A stretch of 64,000 nt of DNA from Psychromonas sp. 14N.309.X.WAT.B.A12 (GTDB lineage Bacteria; Pseudomonadota; Gammaproteobacteria; Enterobacterales; Psychromonadaceae). The stretch lies in assembly GCF_030397575.1 (NCBI RefSeq), contig NZ_JAPNXS010000003.1, forward strand, positions 295,867 through 359,866, read 5' to 3'. The first letter of the stretch is position 1; each line of letters begins with the position of its first letter. This document shows positions 1 through 7,600 of this stretch, piece by piece. A model generated the notes under the pieces. That model did no database searches. It saw nothing but the letters and a program-made list of their open reading frames with translations, and was not told the DNA's origin. A program made the translations under genes and the position numbers.

Positions 1-984
1 GCTGGTGGTTGTACTCTTGGCTTTACTATTTGTAAGTTACTGGAATGGCCCTACGGTATCTTTTTTACGGTTTACCCAATGTTGATACTAGGTTTGGTCC
101 CGACCATAAGTAAAAGTGTAATTGGGCAATTTTTTGGCTCAGCTTTATACTGTGCTTTTGTTGTATTAGTATTGCAGGGCTACTTTTCTCATTTACCTGT
201 AGTCATGACCGGACTCACTTTTTTAAGTTTTTGTGTATTGTTTTTTGTAATGAGCAATGGCCGCGCTTTTTTATTTGGTGCCTTAGGCGTAGTTAGCCTG
301 TCGATTCAATTACATTATTCTAGCTATATTGATCAAACAAGCAGCATATATCCATTAATTGTCAGCAATATAACTGCAATTACATTAACAGTAATGATTG
401 GATTGTTAATGCATTTCATTTTTCCTGATGTAAGTCCTCGTTCCGCGAGGAGTTTACCGAGTAAAAGCAAAGAGAGTATTCGTCACGAAGTATTGTTATG
501 TGCAAGTGTGGCAACATTATCATTTGTTGCTTTCCAAGTGCTTGATTTAAATGATTCTATTTCTGCGCAAGCGTCAACAGTTTTAATTCTTTTTTCTCTG
601 TGTTGGAAAGCGGTTGGCACCGCAAGTTGGCGTAGAGCACTAGGGACTTTTATTGGTTGTAATATCGCCTTAGTATCACAATTACTTTTATATAATCACG
701 CTGATGTTTTATTATTTTCTGTTTTTATATTATGGTTGTTGTCTTTTATCTTTGCTCGTTTTCATATTTTAGGAGGCGGGGCACCAGGCATAGGCTTTGG
801 TGTGTTAACGACTTTTGGTATTTTATTTGGTCAGTATTTAGGGCCAGACAAGACATTTTTTTATAGCACTCTATATCGTTTTAGCTCTGTTTCAGTGGCT
901 ATCGTTGTGAGTTTAAGTGCTGTTTATATTATGCATCTTATCTTGAATCGTTTTAGCGTTACACGCCACCACACCTATCTATAA
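1..984 (+). CDS. DUF2955 family inner-membrane protein, 3' part
   Basis: The frame is open from the first base of the window, so the true start lies upstream; an internal ATG at 79 is probably not the start. About 327 residues are visible. They are strongly hydrophobic with several membrane segments in two blocks separated by a short polar stretch (around positions 430-480, rich in Ser, Arg and Lys), which resembles the two-block layout of FUSC/aromatic-acid-exporter-type proteins. The pattern fits the DUF2955 family, usually encoded next to a HlyD-type periplasmic adaptor and thought to act in export. That partner would lie upstream, outside the window. The substrate cannot be told. The family call is from recognition of the sequence style, not a search. 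Confidence 0.6.
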   Translation, partial: AGGCTLGFTICKLLEWPYGIFFTVYPMLILGLVPTISKSVIGQFFGSALYCAFVVLVLQGYFSHLPVVMTGLTFLSFCVLFFVMSNGRAFLFGALGVVSLSIQLHYSSYIDQTSSIYPLIVSNITAITLTVMIGLLMHFIFPDVSPRSARSLPSKSKESIRHEVLLCASVATLSFVAFQVLDLNDSISAQASTVLILFSLCWKAVGTASWRRALGTFIGCNIALVSQLLLYNHADVLLFSVFILWLLSFIFARFHILGGGAPGIGFGVLTTFGILFGQYLGPDKTFFYSTLYRFSSVSVAIVVSLSAVYIMHLILNRFSVTRHHTYL

Positions 985-1058
985 TTTCAGGGACAGATCA
1001 TGAGTATTAATTTATTTTTTATCATGGTGACAGTGTTGAACTATATTGAGTACAAACC

Positions 1059-1520
1059 ATGAAAAACATTATCATTATTCTCATCTTTCTTGCTTTTGGC
1101 TTATACCAATGGATAAGCAATAAGAGTAAAAATAATACCAATGTAGTGCAGAAAAAAGAGACACCTGCACTGTCCATCAAGCGTGATGTAAGTGAAGATA
1201 TTCAAGCTGCTTACCAAGCTAAAAAGCGCGAAATACAAGTAACAGGAAGCGGTGTTGTTGTTAAGTTATTAAAAGATGACAACCAAGGATCTCGTCATCA
1301 AAAGTTCATTCTACGACTAACCTCTGGCCAAACTATTTTATTTGCTCATAATATCGATTTAGCACCGCGTATTAATAATATTGCTCGTGGTGACCGTATT
1401 GAGTTTTATGGACAATATGAATGGAATGCGCAAGGAGGCGTTGTGCATTGGACACATAAAGATCCGAAAGGTAAACATCTAGCAGGTTGGTTAAAGCATA
1501 AAGGTGAAATATATCAGTAA
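1059..1520 (+). CDS. DUF3465 family protein with N-terminal membrane anchor
   Basis: 153 residues. Residues 4-19 form a hydrophobic segment (signal anchor or uncleaved signal), followed by a Lys-rich linker and a compact domain from about residue 55 to the end. The domain carries the features of DUF3465: a G-S-G-V-V-V-K-L-L strand, a 'H-Q-K-F-I-L' strand, a Gly-Asp-x-Ile-Glu-Phe-x-Gly turn and a His-Trp-Thr-His motif near residue 130, suggesting an OB-like beta barrel facing the periplasm. It lies 74 bases downstream of the DUF2955 gene on the same strand, with no terminator seen between them. The biochemical function is unknown. Confidence 0.65.
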   Translation: MKNIIIILIFLAFGLYQWISNKSKNNTNVVQKKETPALSIKRDVSEDIQAAYQAKKREIQVTGSGVVVKLLKDDNQGSRHQKFILRLTSGQTILFAHNIDLAPRINNIARGDRIEFYGQYEWNAQGGVVHWTHKDPKGKHLAGWLKHKGEIYQ

Positions 1521-1586
1521 AGATCGCGGTGTTTACCTTATTAGTTCTCAGGTAAAATAGTCTTTAATGTTATTTTAGGAGGCAAA

Positions 1587-1991
1587 ATGTCGAGTATTTC
1601 TGGTAGCTGTTTATGCGGGAAAGTTTATTTTGAAAGTGAAAATGACTTTAATGATTTTCATTTATGTCATTGTGTTCAATGTCAAAAAGTAACTGGTTCA
1701 GCACATGCTGCAAATATTTTTACTCAACCTAACAATATTAAATGGCTTAGTGGCGAAAGCTTAGTTAAGCGCTTTGATGTGCCTGGTCGAGCAATCTCAA
1801 CAGCTTTTTGTGGGGAATGTGGCGCCCCAGTACCTTACCTTTCCCGTAATCAAAAGGATTTAATCATTCCCGTTGGTTGTCTTAATGGTGTCCCTAACAT
1901 TGCTCCACAGGACAATATTTTTTGCTCAGAAAAGGCCGCCTGGTATGATCAAGGTATTATTGCTAAGTCTTTCGATAAATTTCCTGACTAA
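1587..1991 (+). CDS. GFA (glutathione-dependent formaldehyde-activating) family zinc protein
   Basis: 134 residues, cytoplasmic. It has the GFA/CENP-V zinc-fold signature in order: C-L-C-G at residues 8-11, a C-H-C-x-x-C cluster near residues 27-32 followed by the K-x-T-G-S stretch, and C-x-x-C (F-C-G-E-C-G) near residues 75-78. The family is named for Paracoccus Gfa, but most members are not proven formaldehyde enzymes, so the substrate is unassigned. The ATG is preceded by a very good Shine-Dalgarno (TTAGGAGG, 6-7 bases upstream). It stands alone between the DUF3465 gene and the Ni-SOD operon. Confidence 0.85.
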   Translation: MSSISGSCLCGKVYFESENDFNDFHLCHCVQCQKVTGSAHAANIFTQPNNIKWLSGESLVKRFDVPGRAISTAFCGECGAPVPYLSRNQKDLIIPVGCLNGVPNIAPQDNIFCSEKAAWYDQGIIAKSFDKFPD

Positions 1992-2287
1992 ATATCCTCA
2001 GTTCTGGATAAGCAAAATGATACGACACCATTCTTTTTACGGGTTTTTGCGTTAAATGATCTCTCAATAATCCGTCATTACTTCAATGATTTACCTTGAA
2101 CTAGGCAAAACTAACGGCGCCGTATCGTCATAAAATATAATATTGTGATTTTAAATATAATTCCGCTTCCATTAACCAGAATCTAGGTTAAATAAGCTGC
2201 ATTTTAGCGGCTTTTATACCCGCTGTTTTCCTACAATAAATACTAATACTGTAGTCAATTTTCCTTAGCTGGAAATTTCAATTAAAT

Positions 2288-2353
2288 AGAAATGATAACT
2301 ATTATTAAATGGTTGAGTTTTTCTTTTTTATTGTTGATAATGATTCTTATTAC
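2288..2353 (+). promoter_or_regulatory. Two Fur-box-like operators upstream of the Ni-SOD operon
   Basis: Inside the 390-base non-coding stretch 1992-2381 two sequences match the 19-base Fur consensus GATAATGATAATCATTATC. One at about 2288-2306 contains AATGATAACTATTAT (13 of 19 by eye). The second at 2336-2354 is GATAATGATTCTTATTAC (14 of 19 by eye). They lie about 30-95 bases before the ATG at 2382, where a promoter is expected. Fur repression would raise Ni-SOD when iron is scarce. Nothing else in 1992-2287 is recognisable. Confidence 0.6.
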
Positions 2354-2381
2354 TTTTTATTGTTGATTAAGTGAGGGCGCC

Positions 2382-2825
2382 ATGCAAAGCTGGGAAAATT
2401 TAACCAAAAGAGCTAATAAAGCTTATTCAAGCAATGAATTCTCTGATGCAGTTATTTTGAATCAACAAGCGCTAAACACCTTAGAAACCATTTTTCATGA
2501 CAATTTTCCGCTTGATGCGGAATCTTATATTTCAGCTGCTGCCGTCAGTTTTTTGAATCTTGCTGATGCCTATAGCGCATTGGAAAACCTATTATTAGCA
2601 AACAGCCAATATGAGAACGGTATTAACTTTCTACAGGCGGTGCTGACACGCGCCGATGTTGATGGCCGACATTATTGTTTAGTCATGCATGCCATCACCC
2701 GAATTCGTTGTGAATGGGAGATGTTTAATGAAAAACAAGCTAAGCAATCACCTGACGATGAACCACAATCATTCAGTACATTTATTGGTTATGGGACTTA
2801 TTCTAAAAAAGTCATCCACCATTAA
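2382..2825 (+). CDS. TPR-like helical protein, first gene of the Ni-SOD operon
   Basis: 147 residues, no signal peptide, no membrane segment. Residues 1-95 look like paired amphipathic helices of tetratricopeptide type (A-N-K-A-Y-S-S-N-E-F near residue 10, then F-L-N-L-A-D-A-Y-S-A-L near residue 60 and N-S-Q-Y-E-N-G near residue 75). The C-terminal third is polar and not recognised. The RBS is GAGGG about 5 bases before the ATG. It sits immediately downstream of the Fur-box-like sites and 49 bases before the His-rich small gene that overlaps sodN, so it is most likely co-transcribed with sodN and sodX. A scaffold or maturation role is possible, but no function is established here. Confidence 0.6.
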   Translation: MQSWENLTKRANKAYSSNEFSDAVILNQQALNTLETIFHDNFPLDAESYISAAAVSFLNLADAYSALENLLLANSQYENGINFLQAVLTRADVDGRHYCLVMHAITRIRCEWEMFNEKQAKQSPDDEPQSFSTFIGYGTYSKKVIHH

Positions 2826-2874
2826 CTCTCTGCCTCTATAGAGGTCTTTTATGTTTACCAGAAAGGAAGTAAAG

Positions 2875-3087
2875 ATGAAAAAAATATTAAAAAGCTCAAC
2901 GGTGTTAAGTGCACTAATGGCGGTTAGCCAAGTTGCACAAGCTCACCCGGGACATGACCATTCTCATTGGGCGAGTAATTCCATTCATTTATTAACAGTA
3001 TTTGCTGTTGCTGCAGTGGCTGTTGTTGGCATTGTGTATAAAAAAAATCGTGATAAAAACAGCGCAAAAAAAGGAGAGCAAGTATGA
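2875..3087 (+). CDS. Small His-rich single-pass membrane protein next to sodN
   Basis: About 70 residues from the ATG at 2875, chosen because an AAGGAAG ribosome site lies 6-8 bases upstream; an ATG at 2851 would add eight residues without a better site. The N-terminus (residues 1-24) is a signal peptide ending near A-Q-A. The mature protein would begin with H-P-G-H-D-H-S-H-W, a cluster of four histidines and an aspartate suited to nickel or another divalent metal. A membrane segment follows (about residues 37-55), then a short Lys/Arg-rich cytoplasmic tail. The stop codon overlaps the sodN start (ATGA). Metal delivery or sensing for Ni-SOD is an inference from the histidines and the context only. 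Confidence 0.7.
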   Translation: MKKILKSSTVLSALMAVSQVAQAHPGHDHSHWASNSIHLLTVFAVAAVAVVGIVYKKNRDKNSAKKGEQV

Positions 3088-3587
3088 TTCATCGTCTTAT
3101 TAAATCGATCGATACAGCAGTTAACTTTAAAACAGTAAAAGCACACTGTGATATTCCATGTAAGATTTATGACCCATCTACAGCGCAGCTTGCTGCATTA
3201 AGCTGTGTACGTTTGATGGATTTAATCAAAGAAGTAGAGGATAAAGGTACGTTAGGTGTTACAGATTACGCACAAGTCGCACGTCTAGTTACTGAGAAAG
3301 AGTCTGCAAGTACTGAAGTGAAAGAAGCAGTACGTATCATTTGGGGGGATTACTTTAAAGCACCACGGTTTGAGCAACTACCTAATGCCCACCAATTGAC
3401 TCATAGTATTATGCTACAAGCTTCGAAATGTAAGCAAAGTATTGCGCGACAAGAAGGTGAGAAACTTGTTGAATTAGTTAATGAATTTGCTGCTGCATTT
3501 TGGCTGACAAAAGGTGTGAAAACTTACACAGCTGCTTGTCCTTACCCACCAGCACTGGATGTTGTTTACCCTGATCTTAAGGCCTAA
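3084..3587 (+). CDS. sodN: Nickel superoxide dismutase
   Basis: 167 residues; dismutes superoxide to oxygen and peroxide using a nickel centre. The diagnostic nickel hook H-C-D-I-P-C-K-I-Y-D-P begins at His21. In known Ni-SODs the mature N-terminal His1, Cys2 and Cys6 bind nickel; here they are His21, Cys22 and Cys26, preceded by a 20-residue leader that must be removed. The rest is the expected four-helix-bundle domain ending in a Pro-rich P-Y-P-P-A-L tail. No secretion signal is visible, so the enzyme is probably cytoplasmic. The start overlaps the preceding small gene (ATGA) and has an AGGAG site 7 bases upstream. The maturation protease gene follows 31 bases later. Identification is secure. 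Confidence 0.95.
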   Translation: MIHRLIKSIDTAVNFKTVKAHCDIPCKIYDPSTAQLAALSCVRLMDLIKEVEDKGTLGVTDYAQVARLVTEKESASTEVKEAVRIIWGDYFKAPRFEQLPNAHQLTHSIMLQASKCKQSIARQEGEKLVELVNEFAAAFWLTKGVKTYTAACPYPPALDVVYPDLKA

Positions 3588-3618
3588 ACGTGTTTATTTT
3601 AATTAAGTTAGGTTGATA

Positions 3619-3912
3619 ATGCTAAGCGTGGTTAAGATACAAGGTATGAGCATGGCTCCTCGACTTAAGGATGGAGACTATGTGGTGATTAATCGTTTCT
3701 ATCCTCGGATAAAAGTCGGTCACCTTGTGGTTGTTAACCACGCCACTTATCACCATATGATTAAACGAGTGCAAAAAATCAATAGCAATGGGTCGCTGTG
3801 GTTAACTGGTGAGAATGAAACCAGTGTTCAACCTGAAGTAATGGGGTGGATTCCGGAGGCTCGTATTTTGGGTAAAGTTATTTTTTGTATTCGTGCTAAA
3901 TCGGCATCGTGA
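3619..3912 (+). CDS. sodX: Ni-SOD maturation protease (S24/S26-like, SodX)
   Basis: 97 residues from the ATG at 3619 (a TTG at 3613 is the alternative). This is a small serine-lysine peptidase of the LexA/signal-peptidase fold: Ser11 in the G-M-S-M-A-P motif and Lys49 in H-M-I-K-R-V form the catalytic dyad, and a G-D-Y-V-V-I-N strand follows the serine as in S24/S26 enzymes. In cyanobacteria and actinobacteria the neighbouring SodX-type protease removes the leader from Ni-SOD to expose the nickel-binding His. Position directly after sodN supports the same role. No membrane segment is seen, matching a cytoplasmic substrate. Confidence 0.88.
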   Translation: MLSVVKIQGMSMAPRLKDGDYVVINRFYPRIKVGHLVVVNHATYHHMIKRVQKINSNGSLWLTGENETSVQPEVMGWIPEARILGKVIFCIRAKSAS

Positions 3913-4238
3913 GTTATTGTTTTTTATTCTTTTAATATAGTGCTTTATTTAAATCATAAAAGCCTATTCCATTTTCAATAAACTCTTTTTCATACATCTA
4001 TTTAGTAGTACTATTATGTTCATCAAAATTAAGTCAATAAAAATATTTTTTTAGTGTTGAGTGTGGATCATATTCACGAATCATTTGCGATCTAAGTGTA
4101 ATAAATTTCATCTTTAGATTGCTCATAGAAATGTAATCAATCACAATGCACGCCTGTTGGCTCTAAGGTAATAATGGGTCATAGTATGCTTCGACTCAAA
4201 CGTCGACTTTCTCTACTTAACTATAAATGGATGACATA
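3913..4238. other. Intergenic region between sodX and thiB
   Basis: About 325 AT-rich bases with no convincing gene. I looked for a TPP riboswitch ahead of the thiamine transporter and did not find the usual conserved blocks. A short inverted pair (GTCGA near 4188 and 4202) is too small to call. Promoters for thiB presumably lie here but none stands out. Confidence 0.5.
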
Positions 4239-5240
4239 GTGAAAAAGAAATTAACAACGTTATTAATATCAGGGACTTTGATGGCAACACCTACGTTGGC
4301 TGCTTCTGCTCAAGAAAAACTAACGGTTTATACTTACAGCTCTTTTGCTTCTGAATGGGGGCCTGGGCCTAAAATTGAAGCCTCTTTTGAAAAGTTTTGT
4401 AACTGTGACCTGGAGTTTATTGCCTTAGATGATGGTGTCACAATCCTCAATCGTTTGCGCTTAGAAGGTAAAAGTAGCGAAGCAGATATTTTATTAGGGT
4501 TAGACGATAGTTTAATGGCTACCGCTAAAAAAAGTAATTTACTGGCTAAGCATAATATTGACTTGGGACGAGTGAATGTAGAAGACGGCTGGAAAGATGA
4601 TACGTTTGTGCCTTTCGATTATGGCTATTTTGCCTTTATTTACAACAGTGAAAAATTAAAAAATCCTCCTAAAAGCATGAAAGAGTTAGTGGAAGAACGC
4701 GATGATCTTAAAATCATTTATCAAGATCCGCGTACTTCAACGCCTGGATTGGGTTTTATGCTGTGGCTGAAGACTATTTATGGTGAAAAAGCACCAGAGG
4801 CTTGGGAAAAGCTAGCTGCTAAAACGGTAACTGTGACAAAAGGCTGGTCTGAGTCATACAGCATGTTTTTAAAAGGTGAAGCTGATATGGTGCTGTCTTA
4901 TACCACATCACCTGCGTACCATATTATTGCTGAAGGTAAGCAACAATATGTAGCTGCTAGTTTTAGTGAAGGTCATTATCGTCAAGTGGAAGTCGCTGCC
5001 ATTGTGAAAAATACAAAACACAAAAAATTGGCGACAACTTTTATGAGTTTCATGTTGAGTGATGCGTTCCAATCTGAAATCGCAACAGGAAACTGGATGT
5101 ACCCTGTCACTAACGTACTTTTACCTACTGAGTTCGAGCAGTTAACATTGCCAGTTAAAATGTTAACTTGCGATAGTGAGCAAGTAGATAAATATCGTAA
5201 AGCATGGACAAGAGAGTGGTTAACATCTTTAACCGAATAA
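4239..5240 (+). CDS. thiB: Thiamine ABC transporter, periplasmic binding protein
   Basis: About 333 residues from the GTG at 4239, chosen because it puts the Lys-rich signal peptide (K-K-K-L-T-T-L-L) at the very N-terminus and has GGATGA upstream; an in-frame ATG at 4227 adds four residues. Signal peptide about residues 1-22. The mature protein has the type 2 periplasmic-binding fold of the ThiB/TbpA family: L-T-V-Y-T-Y-S-S-F near the mature N-terminus, the A-D-I-L-L-G-L-D block, the P-F-D-Y-G-Y-F-A-F block and the W-M-Y-P-V block near the C-terminus. It captures thiamine (and phosphates) for ThiPQ. First gene of thiBPQ, 21 bases before thiP. Confidence 0.93.
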   Translation: MKKKLTTLLISGTLMATPTLAASAQEKLTVYTYSSFASEWGPGPKIEASFEKFCNCDLEFIALDDGVTILNRLRLEGKSSEADILLGLDDSLMATAKKSNLLAKHNIDLGRVNVEDGWKDDTFVPFDYGYFAFIYNSEKLKNPPKSMKELVEERDDLKIIYQDPRTSTPGLGFMLWLKTIYGEKAPEAWEKLAAKTVTVTKGWSESYSMFLKGEADMVLSYTTSPAYHIIAEGKQQYVAASFSEGHYRQVEVAAIVKNTKHKKLATTFMSFMLSDAFQSEIATGNWMYPVTNVLLPTEFEQLTLPVKMLTCDSEQVDKYRKAWTREWLTSLTE

Positions 5241-5261
5241 GCGGTTAGCTAAGGTCATCGA

Positions 5262-6884
5262 GTGATACTGAAACAGATTAAAAAGGTTCAAATGCCTGGG
5301 TTGTTACTCTCTTTTGGCATTTTTTTGTTTGTGTCGATGGCCGTCGGTACTTTATTAACACATTCATCTGACCTAGATCTCGCTATGATCTGGTCAGATA
5401 GCTATTACAGGCACATCACTAAATTTAGCTTTTATCAGGCATTTCTATCTACTCTGTTAAGCGTAGTGTTAGCGATACCCATAAGTCATGCTCTCTCAAG
5501 ACGAACATTTTGGGGGAAAAACTTTTTACTGAAGCTACTAGCGACAACTTTAGTGTTACCTGTGCTTGTTGCTGTATTTGGTATTCTTGCCATTTACGGC
5601 AACAGCGGTTTATTAGCCAACGTGTTTGCGTATTTTGAAATAAACCTACCTTTTTCTATCTTTGGTTTGAATGGTATTTTATTAGCACATGTTTTCTTTA
5701 ATTTACCCTTTGCCTGTCGTCTCTTCTTACAAGGCTTAAACTCTATCCCCGAGAAACAACATCAACTGGCTAGTCATTTAGGCTTAAAACATTGGAATAA
5801 ATTTCGCTTAGTCGAGTGGCCTTACATTGCAGGGCAAATTCCCCATGCCGCCGGTTTAATCTTTATGCTTTGTTTTACCAGCTTTGCGACGGTTATGGCA
5901 CTCGGTGGCGGGCCTAAATCAACCACTATCGAGTTGGCTATCTATCAAGCGATAAAATTTGATTTTGATTTACAAGCAGGAGCTTTATTGGCGCTATGGC
6001 AAATCTGTTTATGTGCGATATTAGCGATATTTATTCAAAAGATTTCTCGCTCTGCATTATTGAGTACCAACTTTCAAGGCACAACCAATACGTTTCCTCA
6101 TGATACTTTTTTATCTAAGTGCTGGGATATGTTTTGGATTGTATTTATTGCACTATTAGTTGTCCCCCCTTTAGCCATGGTACTTATCTCAGGTATTAAC
6201 CCCAAAATTTGGGGCGTCATTGCAGATCTAGGGTTTTGGCTTGCCTTAAAGAATTCAATTATGATTGCTGTTTTTGCTGGTTTGATTGCAGTTGTTTTTG
6301 CTTTTTTTATTCTTTTAGCAAGTCGTCAATGGCGTTTAGTTGGGCTGAATAACCGAGCAGATAAAATAGAGATGTTAGCCACTATTATCTTGGTGACTCC
6401 GGGGCTAGTGATTAGTACTGGTTTGTTTTTACTGTTACGCGAATTCTCTAGCTTTTCTTCCCTGTCTTTGTATATTGTTATTGCTGTGAACGCATTGATG
6501 GCTTTGCCTTTCACGCTTAAAAGTTTAGCGGTCCCTATGTTACAAAATGCTCAGAAGTACGAACTTTTATGCCGTAGCTTAGGTATTTTTTCGTTGTACC
6601 GTATTTACTGGGTGGAATGGAAATCACTAAAACGTCCCATCTTGCAGGCTATGTCTTTGAGCTTTGTATTATCTATCGGCGATTTAAGTGCGATTGCGTT
6701 ATTTGGTAGTCATTCTTTCAGTACATTGCCCTTGTATTTATTTCAGCTTCTGGGGAGTTATCAGTTAGACTCTGCTGCTGTCGTTTCATTGGTTTTATTA
6801 ATATTAAGTGTGGGGACCTTTATAGTGATTGAAAGTCTATTTAAAGAGGCAACACCCCAGACAAAAAGAGCAAAGCATGATTGA
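5262..6884 (+). CDS. thiP: Thiamine ABC transporter, permease
   Basis: 540 residues, close to the usual ThiP length (about 536). A fused permease with two homologous halves and about twelve membrane segments. Each half carries an EAA-type cytoplasmic loop that docks on the ATPase: H-L-G-L-K-H-W-N-K-F around residues 170-180 and R-S-L-G-I-F-S-L-Y-R around residues 437-447. The GTG start at 5262 is preceded by AAGGT about 7 bases upstream. Its end overlaps the start of thiQ by eight bases, indicating translational coupling in the thiBPQ operon. Confidence 0.93.
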   Translation: MILKQIKKVQMPGLLLSFGIFLFVSMAVGTLLTHSSDLDLAMIWSDSYYRHITKFSFYQAFLSTLLSVVLAIPISHALSRRTFWGKNFLLKLLATTLVLPVLVAVFGILAIYGNSGLLANVFAYFEINLPFSIFGLNGILLAHVFFNLPFACRLFLQGLNSIPEKQHQLASHLGLKHWNKFRLVEWPYIAGQIPHAAGLIFMLCFTSFATVMALGGGPKSTTIELAIYQAIKFDFDLQAGALLALWQICLCAILAIFIQKISRSALLSTNFQGTTNTFPHDTFLSKCWDMFWIVFIALLVVPPLAMVLISGINPKIWGVIADLGFWLALKNSIMIAVFAGLIAVVFAFFILLASRQWRLVGLNNRADKIEMLATIILVTPGLVISTGLFLLLREFSSFSSLSLYIVIAVNALMALPFTLKSLAVPMLQNAQKYELLCRSLGIFSLYRIYWVEWKSLKRPILQAMSLSFVLSIGDLSAIALFGSHSFSTLPLYLFQLLGSYQLDSAAVVSLVLLILSVGTFIVIESLFKEATPQTKRAKHD

Positions 6885-7587
6885 GTTTTCACAAGTCTAT
6901 TATCACTATCAGCAACAAAACTTTACGTTTGATCTGAATATTAAAGAGGCCAGCATCGTCGCTATTTTAGGGCCCAGTGGTGCAGGTAAAAGTACTTTAC
7001 TCAATTTATTAACTGGCTTCATTGATCCTGTTAAAGGGGATATAGCGATTAATGGAAAATCAATATTACAGCGTGCTCCACATCAGCGACCATTGTCTAT
7101 TCTATTCCAAAATAATAACCTGTTTAGCCACTTATCAGCCTACGATAATATTGGTTTAGGGCTACACCCAGGGTTAAAACTCAATGAACAACATAAGAAA
7201 CGTTTGCAAACTGCTGCGCTACAGGTCGGAGTTGAGGATTTATTAGAACGTTTCCCTGCGCAGTTATCCGGTGGAGAGCAGCAGCGTGTAGCGCTTGCTC
7301 GCTGTTTTGCTCAACATAAACCTATTTTATTATTGGATGAACCTTTTTCGGCATTAGATCCCATTTTACGTGTGTCAATGTTAGAGCATGTAAAATCGTT
7401 AGCCGAATCTGAAGGTGTCACTATATTAATGGTGACACATCATATTGATGATGCACGAGCTATTGCATCGGACTTTATTTTTGTAGATCAAGGCAAAGCA
7501 TTAAACGTTGAAAAGATAGCAAACTTAAATACCAGCCATCAAAACATCAGTCTTGCTAGCTTTTTGAGTGCAGAGGTCAATCAATAA
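6877..7587 (+). CDS. thiQ: Thiamine ABC transporter, ATPase
   Basis: 236 residues from the ATG at 6877; the frame is open further upstream inside thiP, but starting at M-I-E-F-S-Q-V matches the family N-terminus and length (about 232). It has Walker A G-P-S-G-A-G-K-S-T, Q-loop F-Q-N-N-N-L-F, ABC signature L-S-G-G-E-Q-Q-R, Walker B L-L-L-D-E-P and the switch histidine in M-V-T-H-H. It powers thiamine import through ThiP. Last gene of the operon; the convergent cra gene ends 14 bases downstream. Confidence 0.93.
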   Translation: MIEFSQVYYHYQQQNFTFDLNIKEASIVAILGPSGAGKSTLLNLLTGFIDPVKGDIAINGKSILQRAPHQRPLSILFQNNNLFSHLSAYDNIGLGLHPGLKLNEQHKKRLQTAALQVGVEDLLERFPAQLSGGEQQRVALARCFAQHKPILLLDEPFSALDPILRVSMLEHVKSLAESEGVTILMVTHHIDDARAIASDFIFVDQGKALNVEKIANLNTSHQNISLASFLSAEVNQ

Positions 7588-7600
7588 ATCATGTTCGACT

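Noticed and set aside
1873..2055. 60-residue ORF overlapping the end of the GFA gene
   Set aside because: Frame shadow of the GFA gene, no ribosome site.
3913..4238. TPP riboswitch before thiB
   Set aside because: The conserved blocks of the THI element were looked for and not found.
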